34,196 nt of DNA from the NCBI RefSeq assembly GCF_001262505.1, contig NZ_KQ410757.1, positions 1 to 34,196 on the forward strand, read 5' to 3'. Position numbers and translations under genes: made by a program. Below the pieces are notes generated by a model. The model had not been told where the DNA came from. It saw only the letters and a list, made by a program, of their open reading frames with translations, and did not search any database. The DNA comes from Shinella sp. SUS2 (GTDB lineage Bacteria; Pseudomonadota; Alphaproteobacteria; Rhizobiales; Rhizobiaceae). Below, piece after piece: positions 14,846-22,755 of the stretch (within the stretch, counting starts at the first letter, position 1; the number at the start of each line of letters is the position of its first letter).

Positions 14846-16255
14846 TCAGTCGGCAAGGACTTTCGCGGGCACGTCGTCGATCCAGCGCAGAAGCGTTTCC
14901 TTCGGGAACATCTTCAGACGGGAGTTGACCGCGTTGCAGGCCGTGGTCAGGGCTTCCTCGGCGGTCGCGGTTTCACCCGCCATGAACTTGTTCAGTTCGA
15001 CACCGAAGGTTTCTTCGACATCCTGGTAGAACGGATGGAAGATCCGGCGCTTCGCGTTGACCTGGCTGTCGAGCAGAACCTTGTAGTAGGGGTACTTCTG
15101 CTGCAGTTCGGGGTCGGAGAGGATTGCCTTGCGGAACTGGCTGACGCCGTTGCCTTCATTGGCGAAGCGCCGCATCAGCTCTTCACTCGTCGACCACTTG
15201 ATGAAGGCCCAGGCGGCTTCCTTTTCCTTGTCCGAAACCTTGGCGTTGATGGCGAAGGAGAGCGCGCCGGTATAGGTCGGTTCGGCCTTGCCGCCATCGG
15301 TCGGGTTGGCCGCGAAGCCGGCCTTGCCGATTTCCGCCAGCTTGGCTTCGGCGGGATTTGTCAAACGCACCGAGCGGACCGACCAGTAGGCGGCCTGCGC
15401 CGCCTCACCGCGCTCCATGTAACCGGACTGGATATCCCACATCAGGCCGAGATAGTCCGGCGGATTGAAGGGGATCAGCGATTTCATGTATTCGGCCGCC
15501 TTGATGTGCGGTTCACCCGTCATGGCGCAGAGGCCGGTCGCGGGATCCCAGTAGTCGCCGCCGAACGAACGCATGAACGGAAAGTAGTCATGCGTGATGG
15601 CGCCCTGCACGCGGCTGTAGGACTGGCTGACGCCATAGAGGTCGTTTTCCAGCGGCTTGCCACCGGCATTCGCGCCCTTCTTGCGGGTGAAGAATTCGGC
15701 GATGTCCCGGTACTGGTCCCAGGTCGTCGGAGCCGCGAGGTCGTAGCCGTATCTTGCCTTGAACGCCGCCTGCTCCTCGGCGTTTTCGAAGAGGTCGGCC
15801 CGGTACTGGTTGAGCCAGGTCATGCCGGAGGCCGGGAAGGCGAGAAGCTGGCCCTGCCAGGTATTTTCCTGCAACTGGATGGGGATGATGTCGTCGAGCT
15901 TTATTTCCGCGGCGTCGCGCTTGGCGAAATCCGTCAGGTCGACGAGCGCGCCGGCTTCGCCGAGCATGCCGACCCAGGGGCTGTCGACCCAGAGCAATTG
16001 ATAGGAGGGCGAGTCGGAACTCGACTCGATGATGATCTTGTCGACAAGACCCGGATAGGGGAGCATGTCGATCTGCACCTTCGCGCCGGTGAGCGCTTCG
16101 AATTCCCCGACGATCGGGGCCAGGCGCGTAACCGACGTGTCGCCGATACCCAGCATCTTGAGTTCGACGCCTTCGAACGGCTTTTCGGCCATGGCCGAGC
16201 CGGCGGCCCCGATGCAAAGGGCCGTGGCGTAGGCGAGAGTTCGTATGGTTCTCAT
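14846..16255 (-). CDS. CUT1 ABC importer substrate-binding protein (family 1)
   Basis: This 469-residue periplasmic protein delivers substrate to the MalF/MalG-type permeases. A Sec signal peptide covers residues 1-23 (RTLAYATALCIGAAG, then cleavage after AMA). The mature part has family-1 solute-binding features: FEGVELKMLGIGD at the first strand, FPASGMTWLNQYRADLF in the hinge region and WAFIKWSTSEELM in the C-terminal lobe. ATG at 16255 follows GAGGAGGAAAG; the frame extends upstream but overlaps the operator region. The LacI-type palindrome at 16282-16293 lies 26 bp ahead. Substrate class (oligosaccharide, glycerol-phosphate-like or polyol) cannot be assigned. Confidence 0.95.
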   Translation of the reverse strand: MRTIRTLAYATALCIGAAGSAMAEKPFEGVELKMLGIGDTSVTRLAPIVGEFEALTGAKVQIDMLPYPGLVDKIIIESSSDSPSYQLLWVDSPWVGMLGEAGALVDLTDFAKRDAAEIKLDDIIPIQLQENTWQGQLLAFPASGMTWLNQYRADLFENAEEQAAFKARYGYDLAAPTTWDQYRDIAEFFTRKKGANAGGKPLENDLYGVSQSYSRVQGAITHDYFPFMRSFGGDYWDPATGLCAMTGEPHIKAAEYMKSLIPFNPPDYLGLMWDIQSGYMERGEAAQAAYWSVRSVRLTNPAEAKLAEIGKAGFAANPTDGGKAEPTYTGALSFAINAKVSDKEKEAAWAFIKWSTSEELMRRFANEGNGVSQFRKAILSDPELQQKYPYYKVLLDSQVNAKRRIFHPFYQDVEETFGVELNKFMAGETATAEEALTTACNAVNSRLKMFPKETLLRWIDDVPAKVLAD

Positions 16256-16281
16256 TCTTTCCTCCTCCGGAATCCCGCTGT

Positions 16282-16293
16282 TGAAACGTTTCA
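16282..16293. promoter_or_regulatory. LacI-type operator upstream of the CUT1 binding protein
   Basis: TGAAACGTTTCA is a perfect 12-bp palindrome with the central CG typical of LacI/GalR-family operators. Related copies lie at 18575-18589 (13 of 15 positions shared over TTGAAACG-TT-ACC) and 20562-20575. The LacI gene at 18636-19643 is the obvious candidate regulator. Confidence 0.7.
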
Positions 16294-16338
16294 CCAAATT
16301 GTAAAACGGCGCGCGGTGCGGGGCCGCACGCGGCTGGA

Positions 16339-16854
16339 TCAGTTGATTGCGGGTGACCACTGTGCCGGGCTGCCCGCGCGCTCGGCGCCCAGCGGTCCGT
16401 CCATGCTGACGATTTCGAGGAACTGCCCCCAGGGTGCCTTCAGGTAGCACCAGGTCAGTCCCTCCATCGGGCCGACATCGACATAGGTCGGCCCGTCCAG
16501 CACCTCGACATTTTCAGCGCGAAGCCGATCGGCGGCGGCGATGCAGTCGTCGACCTGGAAGGCGAGATGGTAGCCGCCGGGCTGGCTGTTGCGCTTCAGC
16601 GGCGCATCGGGTTCGGCATCGCCGGAATAACGGAAGATTTCCAGATTGGTGCCATTGCCGACGCGCAGCACCCGGATATCCTCGATGCGTGTATTGCCCG
16701 CCACGCCGAGGCGTCGCTGCATATACGCGTCATCGACGTCGACGAGGCCGGTCGACAGGCATTCCACCGCACCGAACAGCTTCGTGAAGAATGCCACGGC
16801 TTCATCGAGATCGGGCACCGTGAAGCCCACATGCTGCATTCCGTAGACTTTCAT
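16339..16854 (-). CDS. VOC (glyoxalase/dioxygenase fold) protein
   Basis: This 171-residue protein has paired beta-alpha-beta-beta-beta modules of the vicinal-oxygen-chelate superfamily. Likely metal ligands are His8 (MQHVGF), Glu72 (NLEIF), His96 (GYHLAF) and Glu147 (QFLEIV), so the metal site looks intact. The class includes glyoxalases, epimerases and isomerases acting on 2-oxo or 2-hydroxy compounds. ATG at 16854 follows GGGAGGAATTC. It lies between GMC oxidoreductase 1 (55 bp upstream) and the binding-protein gene, suggesting a step in the same pathway, for example isomerisation of a reactive aldehyde or ketone; this is inference. Confidence 0.88.
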   Translation of the reverse strand: MKVYGMQHVGFTVPDLDEAVAFFTKLFGAVECLSTGLVDVDDAYMQRRLGVAGNTRIEDIRVLRVGNGTNLEIFRYSGDAEPDAPLKRNSQPGGYHLAFQVDDCIAAADRLRAENVEVLDGPTYVDVGPMEGLTWCYLKAPWGQFLEIVSMDGPLGAERAGSPAQWSPAIN

Positions 16855-16909
16855 GAATTCCTCCCATTCCTTTAAAAAATTGGCCGTCGAAAAGTCGGCC
16901 ATTGAAAAG

Positions 16910-18541
16910 TCAGGCCATTGTCCGTTGCGGCATTGCCTCTTCCTTCAGGTTGGCCGCGGGCAAAGGTGGTCGGCCGCGAATGAGGTCGCTGGCCTTTTCG
17001 CCGATCATGATCGTCGGCGCATTGGTGTTGGATGAATTGATGCGCGGCATGATCGATGCGTCGCAGACCCTGAGCCCGCTTATGCCGCGCACGCGCAATT
17101 GCGGATCTACCACCGCCATGTCATCCGTTCCCATGCGGCAGGTGCCGACGGGGTGATGGTCGGTCTTGGCCATGCGGCACGCGTAGTCGAAGAGCGCTTC
17201 CCGGTCCTTCACCCCTTCTCCCGGCAGGACCTCATGGCGCAGATACGGGCGCAATGCGGGCTGGCGCAGAATGTCGCGTGCCATTTCCAGGCCGCGCAGC
17301 GACATCTCCCGGTCGTATGGATCCGACCAGTAGTTCGGATCGATCAGAGGTGCGGCGGCAGGATCGGCGCAAGCAAGCCGCACGGTCCCGCGCGAGCGGG
17401 GACGCATGAGGGCGGAGTTGAGGGTTATCCCCCAGCCGTTGATGGTGGCGATGCCCTTTTCTATGCCCGAGCCTTGACCCAGGTGAAACTGCATGTCCGG
17501 CCATGCGGCATTCTCATCGGCATACCAGAAGCCGCCGGTCTCGAAGAGCGAGGAGGCGACCGGCCCCGACTTCAGGGCGAGATATTGCAGGCCGGCGGCG
17601 ATCATCCGGTCAGGCCGCAGGACGCCGTCATAGGAATGTGGCCCGGTGCATTCGGCCAGCACGCAGATGTCGATGTGGTCCTGCAGATTTTCGCCGACGC
17701 CCGGCAGATGGTGCCGTGCCTCGACGTCGACATTTCGCAGATGATCGGCCGGCCCGATGCCCGAAAGCATCAGAAGACGCGGCGAACCGATAGCCCCTGC
17801 CGTCAGGATCACCTCTCGGCGCGCATGACGAACCGTCCCGTCCATCATCTCGACGCCGATCGCCCGGCCTCCGGCAAGGATGATCCGGCGCACCTGGGCG
17901 TCCGTCTCGACCGTGAGATTTCGGCGCGGCTCTGCGTCACGAAGATAGGTTCCTGCCACGGAAGACCGGCGGACGTCCCGTTGCGTCAGTTGATAGAAGC
18001 CGACCCCGGCCTGATCGCGCCCGTTGAAATCGGGGTTGTAGGGCATGCCCCATTGCTGCCCGGCACGCACGAAGGCCTCGCAGACCGGCAGCGTGGCGCG
18101 CGGCATCGACACGCCGAGTGGACCTTCCGTGCCGTGAAAGGCGTCGGAAAACCGTTCGTTCCCTTCGGCGCGCTTGAAATAGGGAAGGACTTCGCGATAG
18201 CCCCAGCCGGTGCAGCCGTGTTCCTCGGCCCAGCCGTCATAGTCCCGACGGTTCCCGCGGGTGTAGATCTGGGCATTGATGCTTGAACCGCCGCCGATCA
18301 CCTTTGCCTGGGTGAACCAGAGCACGCGATCCTGCAGATGCTTCTGCGGCACGGTGGACCAGCCCCAGCTGGCAATGCCTTTCGTCATCTTGGCAAAGCC
18401 CGCCGGCCAGTGGAACAGAACCGAGCGGTCGCGTCCGCCTGCCTCCAGCAGGAGAGCCGTCGTGCCTGCATCTTCCGTCAGCCGGGCGGCAATGACGCAG
18501 CCCGCCGATCCACCGCCGACGATAATGTAGTCCGTCTCCAT
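16910..18541 (-). CDS. GMC-family FAD oxidoreductase 1 (choline-dehydrogenase-like)
   Basis: GMC enzymes oxidise primary or secondary alcohols with FAD. This 543-residue member has the ADP-binding motif VGGGSAGCVIAARL (residues about 8-21), the first GMC signature around GGGSSINAQIYTRG (about 83-96) and the second around GAIGSPRLLMLSG. The C-terminal catalytic region is HHPVGTCRMG, with a later asparagine in SSNTNAPTIMIGEKASDLI. There is no signal peptide, so it is cytoplasmic, and electrons probably pass to quinone or an unknown acceptor. It is closely related to the second GMC enzyme at 27774-29372. GGAAGCGAGCG precedes ATG at 18541. Both operator types (18559-18589) lie directly upstream. 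Confidence 0.94.
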   Translation of the reverse strand: METDYIIVGGGSAGCVIAARLTEDAGTTALLLEAGGRDRSVLFHWPAGFAKMTKGIASWGWSTVPQKHLQDRVLWFTQAKVIGGGSSINAQIYTRGNRRDYDGWAEEHGCTGWGYREVLPYFKRAEGNERFSDAFHGTEGPLGVSMPRATLPVCEAFVRAGQQWGMPYNPDFNGRDQAGVGFYQLTQRDVRRSSVAGTYLRDAEPRRNLTVETDAQVRRIILAGGRAIGVEMMDGTVRHARREVILTAGAIGSPRLLMLSGIGPADHLRNVDVEARHHLPGVGENLQDHIDICVLAECTGPHSYDGVLRPDRMIAAGLQYLALKSGPVASSLFETGGFWYADENAAWPDMQFHLGQGSGIEKGIATINGWGITLNSALMRPRSRGTVRLACADPAAAPLIDPNYWSDPYDREMSLRGLEMARDILRQPALRPYLRHEVLPGEGVKDREALFDYACRMAKTDHHPVGTCRMGTDDMAVVDPQLRVRGISGLRVCDASIMPRINSSNTNAPTIMIGEKASDLIRGRPPLPAANLKEEAMPQRTMA

Positions 18542-18558
18542 CGCTCGCTTCCTAGTAT

Positions 18559-18574
18559 GTAACTAGTCCGTTAC
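18559..18574. promoter_or_regulatory. TetR-type operator candidate, site A
   Basis: GTAACTAGTCCGTTAC is a GTAAC-N6-GTTAC dyad, 17 bp before the GMC oxidoreductase 1 start. It shares 13 of 15 positions with site C (30336-30351) over TAACTAGT-GTTAC. The TetR gene at 19668-20321 is the proposed regulator. Confidence 0.6.
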
Positions 18575-18589
18575 TTGAAACGATTAACC
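18575..18589. promoter_or_regulatory. LacI-type operator candidate upstream of GMC oxidoreductase 1
   Basis: TTGAAACGATTAACC matches 16281-16295 at 13 of 15 positions but is a less perfect palindrome. It directly abuts TetR-type site A, so the two regulators would bind side by side in front of this operon. Confidence 0.55.
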
Positions 18590-18635
18590 AAACGCGACGC
18601 GCAGTCAAGGGGCTTCATGCAGGCGAACTGCAGAT

Positions 18636-19643
18636 TCAGGGCGAGATGACGGAGTTGCGACGGACGAGCAACGGGTCGAGCCTGTGCCGCGGCTCGGGTT
18701 CGCCGAGCCTCGGGGCCTTGCGAAGCGCGATTTCGGCGGAGGTGCGGCCGATGAGTGCCGGCCGGATGTCGACCGTCGTCAGTTCGGGTTCCAGGATGCG
18801 GCCTTGCGGGATGTTGTCGAAGCCGACGATGGAGATGTCGCGCCCGACGGTCATGCCCAGCTTGCGCGCCGCACGATAGGCCCCGGACGCCTGGTCGTCA
18901 TTGAAGCAGATCACCGCGTTCGGCAAAATGCCCTGAGACGCGAGCGTAAGCATCTTTTCCTCGGCGAAATCCGGGTGCAGGAGGCCCGGCAGCATCCGGC
19001 AAGCCGCTTCGGGCATGTCCCTGTCGGCGAGCGCCCGGCGAATGCCGGCGCAACGGCCATCCCATGTCGTGGTGTGCGGGTAGCCCCCGATGAAGACCAT
19101 CGATCGGTGTCCCGCCGACAGCAGGCAATCGGCCGCGAGATAGCCGGACTTTTCGTCGTCGACGCCGACGAAGGCGGCCTTGCTGCCTACGACGTCGCGA
19201 ACGCAGACGACGAGCCGCAAGCCATGCGCGAGAACGGGGGTCAGGTCTTCGGCGGTGCTGCCGTGAACCGGAGAAAGGATGACGCTGCCGACGCCTTGCG
19301 CCACCATGGACGCGAGGAGCCGTTCCTGCCGCACAAGGTCGTTCTGGGCTGTCGCGAGGAGTGTCAGGCCGCCGGCTTCGTAGACCGTTGCTTCAAGGGA
19401 GGCGACGAGTTCACTGAAGAACGGGTTGACGATGTTGTTGAGAATGACGCCGACGAGATTGGATTTCCCGGTGCGCAGGCGCGCTGCGGAAGCGTCGCGG
19501 ATGAACCCGAGCGCATCGGCCACTTCGAGCACGCGCTTGCGTGTCGCTTCGGAGGGCCGGCCGGTTCCCGACAGCACATGGGAGGCTGTTGCGACCGATA
19601 CCCCGGCCGCGGCCGCGACTTCCTTGATCCCCGAGCGCTTCAT
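18636..19643 (-). CDS. LacI-family transcriptional regulator
   Basis: This 335-residue repressor has the LacI helix-turn-helix at residues about 6-27 (IKEVAAAAGVSVATASHVLSG) and the hinge helix SAARLRTGKSNLVGVI (about 53-68). The sugar-binding-protein-like effector domain has NPFFSELV and FNDDQASGAYRAARKLG. The central CG palindromes at three sites in the locus fit its hinge-helix class. It starts 24 bp after the TetR stop, so the two regulators are probably co-transcribed, and it is followed by the GMC operon. Confidence 0.95.
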   Translation of the reverse strand: MKRSGIKEVAAAAGVSVATASHVLSGTGRPSEATRKRVLEVADALGFIRDASAARLRTGKSNLVGVILNNIVNPFFSELVASLEATVYEAGGLTLLATAQNDLVRQERLLASMVAQGVGSVILSPVHGSTAEDLTPVLAHGLRLVVCVRDVVGSKAAFVGVDDEKSGYLAADCLLSAGHRSMVFIGGYPHTTTWDGRCAGIRRALADRDMPEAACRMLPGLLHPDFAEEKMLTLASQGILPNAVICFNDDQASGAYRAARKLGMTVGRDISIVGFDNIPQGRILEPELTTVDIRPALIGRTSAEIALRKAPRLGEPEPRHRLDPLLVRRNSVISP

Positions 19644-19667
19644 GGCATGGTCTGCCGACAGGTCATG

Positions 19668-20321
19668 TCAAACCGTGACGAGCCGCATGATCGTCTCGAT
19701 GTTGAACTGGATGCGCTGTTCCAGCGCGTCCTTCGCCATGAGGTCGCGCTCATAGATGATCGTCCCGGTAAAGCGGTTCGTCAGATAATAATAGCCGACG
19801 GCCGCGATGGTGATGTTGAGCTGCACGGGATCGACGCCGTCCCGGAATACACCTGCTTTCACCCCGCGCTCCAGGATGGTCGAAACCATGTTGACGAGCT
19901 TGCGGCTTGAAACCTTGATGATCTCCGATTTCTTGAGATGCTTGGCGCGATGGAGGTTCTCGCTGTTGACCAAGGTCAGGAATTCCGGATTCTTCAGGTA
20001 ATATTCCCAGGTGAAGCGCACCAGTTTTTCGAGCGCTGCCTTGGGCTCGAGATCTTCCAGATGCAGTTTCTGCTCGGCGCTGCGGATGTCGAGATAGGCG
20101 TCTTCGAGAACCGTCTGGAACAGGCCCTCCTTGCTCTCGAAATAGTGGTAGATCATGCGCTTGTTGGCTTTCGCCTTGTCGGCGATGTCATCGACGCGTG
20201 CGCCGCCTAAGCCATTCTTCGCAAATTCTTTTTTGGCCGCGTCAAGGATACGCGCCTTGGTGGCCTCGGCGTCGCGAATGCGGGGCTTGCGCCCCGGTTT
20301 TTCTGTCTGTTCGCCGGTCAT
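19668..20321 (-). CDS. TetR/AcrR-family transcriptional regulator (RutR/NicS-like)
   Basis: This 217-residue regulator has an N-terminal TetR helix-turn-helix: ATKARILDAAKKEFAKNG, then ARVDDIADKAKANKRMIYHYF (residues about 18-60). The long alpha-helical ligand domain resembles the RutR/NicS group (WEYYLKNPEFLTLVNSEN, then the GVFRDGVDPVQLNITI region). I start it at ATG 20321 (MTGEQTEKP) because the conserved part begins soon after; TTG at 20396 would add 25 unconserved residues. It faces the CUT2 operon across a 274-bp gap that contains site B. It probably represses genes carrying the GTAAC-N6-GTTAC motif until a pathway intermediate binds. Confidence 0.93.
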   Translation of the reverse strand: MTGEQTEKPGRKPRIRDAEATKARILDAAKKEFAKNGLGGARVDDIADKAKANKRMIYHYFESKEGLFQTVLEDAYLDIRSAEQKLHLEDLEPKAALEKLVRFTWEYYLKNPEFLTLVNSENLHRAKHLKKSEIIKVSSRKLVNMVSTILERGVKAGVFRDGVDPVQLNITIAAVGYYYLTNRFTGTIIYERDLMAKDALEQRIQFNIETIMRLVTV

Positions 20322-20440
20322 GTTTTCAGCCTGTCCTTTGGCGCAGTCGGGATGTCTTTCCTGCAACTCATACACGCACGCATTGCCATCCGTCAAAGCC
20401 GGCCGGCGCGATTGCCTGTTGCCATCCTACTGAAAACCAC

Positions 20441-20479
20441 TTGACTTGCGCGAAACTAAAGAAGTAACTAGTTAGTGCG
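20441..20479 (+). promoter_or_regulatory. Putative CUT2 promoter with TetR-type operator, site B
   Basis: GTAACTAGTTAGTGCG (20464-20479) shares the left half and core TAACTAGTTAGT with site C, while its right arm is degenerate. A -35-like TTGACT lies at 20441-20446, and the position for the -10 falls on the operator, which suits repression by occlusion. The -10 itself is a poor match. Confidence 0.45.
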
Positions 20480-20561
20480 TTAATTGCGGTGGGAGGCGCG
20501 CTGCAGCGTCTCGCCCGAGGGGAAGGTTCTCCTTGCTGGCAGTCAGGCCGGCGGTAACGCG

Positions 20562-20575
20562 GGAAGCGTTTCAAT
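20562..20575. promoter_or_regulatory. LacI-type operator candidate upstream of the CUT2 binding protein
   Basis: GGAAGCGTTTCAAT contains GAAGCGTTTCA, one base different from the core of the perfect palindrome at 16282-16293. It lies 20 bp before the binding-protein start, downstream of the putative promoter, where it could act as a roadblock. Confidence 0.5.
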
Positions 20576-20595
20576 CGGGGATTTGGGAGGAAAGA

Positions 20596-21711
20596 ATGTC
20601 GACCTTTATCAAGGATTTCATCGAGCGCGAGACGGTTAGCCGCCGCAATTTTCTGTTTGCCGCTGCCGCCGGCATGGGCGCTGCTGCGGTGCCCGGCCTG
20701 TTCGGCGGTGGAAGCGCCCGCGCCGCGCTGACGGATCCGGCGATTGCCTGGAGCTACCGTGACCGCGCTTCGGCCTACTGGAACTCGGTCGTTTCGGGCG
20801 GCGAGGCCTTCGTGGAATCGCTCGGCAAGCCGAAGAGCGCGCTGGTCAGCTTGATCAACGAGGGCTCCACGGAAAAGTCGCTGGCCGATATCAAGGCCTT
20901 CCTTGCCAAGAACAACGGCAATTGCGCCATTGCCTGCGATGCCAATGACAGCCCGAACGCCCGCCCCGTCGTCGAGGCCGTTCAGGCCGCCGGCGCGTAT
21001 ATCTCGACGATCTGGAACAAGACCGACGACCTGCATCCCTGGGATTTCGGCGACAATTATGTTTCGCACATGACCTGGTCGGACGAGAAGCCGGCGGAAC
21101 AGACCGCGCGCATCCTCTTCGAAGCCATGGGCGGCGAGGGCGGCGTGGTTCACCTCGGTGGCATCGCGGCCAACAATCCCGCCGTCGAGCGTCTTGCCGG
21201 CCTCAAGAATGCGCTGAAGGATTTCCCGAAGATCGAACTGCTCGACGCGCAGCCGGCCGACTGGGATACCCAGAAGGGCGCAGCTCTCATGGCCTCGTTC
21301 CTCACGCGTTACGGCGACAAGATCAAGGGCGTCCATTGCGCCAACGACAACATCGCCTATGGCGTCATCGAGGCGCTGCGTGCCGAAGGCATCGAGAACA
21401 TGCCGATCGTCGCCTATGACGGCAATCCGGAAGCCGTGCAGATGGTCATGGACGGGCAGCTTCTCGCCACCGTCTTCACCAATCCGCATTGGGGCGGCGG
21501 CATCAGCGCGGCGCTTGCCTATCATGCCGCCATCGGCACGTTCAAACCGTCGGAAGAGCCGAAGGAACACCGCGAATTCTATGGCCCGACGATCCTCGTG
21601 ACGGCCAAGGACGCGGCGGAATTCAAGGCGAAGTACCTCGATTCCGTGCCGGCCTACGACTGGAAGGACTTCTGGGGGCCGTCGAACGGCCAGATCCAGT
21701 ACAAGGCCTGA
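20596..21711 (+). CDS. CUT2 ABC importer substrate-binding protein (RbsB type), Tat-exported
   Basis: This 371-residue periplasmic binding protein is of the ribose/autoinducer type (peripla_BP_4-like). The leader has the twin-arginine motif VSRRNFLF (residues 14-21) followed by a moderately hydrophobic stretch and a likely cleavage after ARA near residue 43, so it is exported folded by Tat. The mature domain has characteristic ANDNIAYGVIEALRAEG and PIVAYDGNPEAVQMV segments for sugar contact in the second lobe. ATG at 20596 follows GGGAGGAAAG. It is first in the plus-strand operon, behind site B and a LacI-type site. Confidence 0.94.
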   Translation: MSTFIKDFIERETVSRRNFLFAAAAGMGAAAVPGLFGGGSARAALTDPAIAWSYRDRASAYWNSVVSGGEAFVESLGKPKSALVSLINEGSTEKSLADIKAFLAKNNGNCAIACDANDSPNARPVVEAVQAAGAYISTIWNKTDDLHPWDFGDNYVSHMTWSDEKPAEQTARILFEAMGGEGGVVHLGGIAANNPAVERLAGLKNALKDFPKIELLDAQPADWDTQKGAALMASFLTRYGDKIKGVHCANDNIAYGVIEALRAEGIENMPIVAYDGNPEAVQMVMDGQLLATVFTNPHWGGGISAALAYHAAIGTFKPSEEPKEHREFYGPTILVTAKDAAEFKAKYLDSVPAYDWKDFWGPSNGQIQYKA

Positions 21712-21719
21712 TTGGGCAC

Positions 21720-21744
21720 GGCGGCGGCCATATGTGCTGCCGCC
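21720..21744 (+). terminator. Stem-loop after the CUT2 binding-protein gene
   Basis: GGCGGCGGC (21720-21728) pairs with GCTGCCGCC (21736-21744) with one G-T pair around a 7-base loop, nine bases after the stop. The arrangement mirrors the CUT1 operon (14802-14831) and probably enriches the binding protein over the membrane subunits. Confidence 0.6.
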
Positions 21745-21781
21745 ACATCTCCTGTGAACTTTCATGAGAGGGGTGTCTGAC

Positions 21782-22747
21782 GTGACACGTCGCCTATCGC
21801 GCGAAACCATGATCAAATGGGCGCCGCTCCTGGTGCTGATCGCGCTTGTGATCTTTTTCACCGCGCTCAACCCGACCTTCTTTTCGCTGCGCAACTTCGC
21901 CCGTATCGCGATTGCCGCAGCCCCGGCGCTCATGGTCGCCGTCGGCGTCACCTTCATCATCGTCATGGGGTCGATCGATCTTTCCATGGAGGGAACGGTC
22001 TCGCTCACGGCCGTCTCCTTCGCCTTTATCTTTGCCCAGCTCGGTGGCTCGCTTGCGGGTCTCGGCTGGATCGCCATTCCCTTGGTGCTCTTTCTCGGCG
22101 GCCTGATCGGGCTCTTGAACGGGCTGGTGCATGTGAAGTTGAAGATCCCCTCCTTCATGGCCAGTCTCGCCATGGGCTTCGTCGGCACGGGGGCGGCGAT
22201 CCTGCTCACCGGCGGCGACATCGTGAAGGTCAGCGACGCGACGTTCCGCGGCCTGCTCACGGTCCGCTGGCTCGGCTTTCCGCTGATGGTCTATGTCGCG
22301 GCGTTCTTCCTCTTCCTCGGCTGGTTCATCCAGACGCATACGGCGCTCGGCCGCAACTTCTACGCCGTCGGCGGCGGTGAAGATCTCGCCCATGCCTCCG
22401 GTCTCAACGTGACCCGCGTCCGCGTGACCGGTTTCGCCCTGGCCGGCGTCTTCTATGCCATTGCCGCGATGCTCGTCGTCGCCCGCATCGGGCAGGCGGA
22501 ATCCGTGACCGGCGCGAACTTCATGTTCGTCTCCATCACTTCGGTGGTTGTCGGCGGCGTGGCGCTCTGGGGCGGCATCGGCGGCGTGTGGAACGCGCTT
22601 GTCGGCGTGTTGATCGTCAACGTCATCGACAACGGCATGGTCGTCATCGGCCTTCCCGATTTCCTCCAGGACGGCGTCCTCGGTCTTCTCGTCATTCTTG
22701 CGGTGGTGCTGTCGACCGACCGCAAGATGGTTTCCTTCGTGAAGTGA
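21782..22747 (+). CDS. CUT2 ABC importer permease 1 (RbsC type)
   Basis: This 321-residue inner-membrane protein of the branched-chain-amino-acid/ribose permease family has about 8-10 hydrophobic spans. The first is WAPLLVLIALVIFFTALN, and the conserved FIIVMGSIDLSMEG follows near residue 60. The late SITSVVVGGVALWGG segment contains the family G-G-x-x-x-x-G-G. I chose GTG at 21782 because GAGAGGGG (21766-21773) is well spaced; ATG at 21764 in frame has no ribosome-binding site. Its stop lies 8 bp before the ATPase start. It is different in sequence from permease 2, so the channel is probably a heterodimer. Confidence 0.92.
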   Translation: MTRRLSRETMIKWAPLLVLIALVIFFTALNPTFFSLRNFARIAIAAAPALMVAVGVTFIIVMGSIDLSMEGTVSLTAVSFAFIFAQLGGSLAGLGWIAIPLVLFLGGLIGLLNGLVHVKLKIPSFMASLAMGFVGTGAAILLTGGDIVKVSDATFRGLLTVRWLGFPLMVYVAAFFLFLGWFIQTHTALGRNFYAVGGGEDLAHASGLNVTRVRVTGFALAGVFYAIAAMLVVARIGQAESVTGANFMFVSITSVVVGGVALWGGIGGVWNALVGVLIVNVIDNGMVVIGLPDFLQDGVLGLLVILAVVLSTDRKMVSFVK

Positions 22748-22755
22748 GGCGCACC

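Noticed and set aside
13877..16447. Very long plus-strand open frame (856 codons) opposite the CUT1 importer genes
   Set aside because: It is antisense to three well-supported genes, rich in Arg, Gly, Asp and His with no domain, and explained by high GC in the third codon position of the real genes.
20368..22260. Long minus-strand open frame (630 codons) opposite the CUT2 binding protein and permease
   Set aside because: It is a shadow of real plus-strand genes, with no ribosome-binding site and no recognisable domain.
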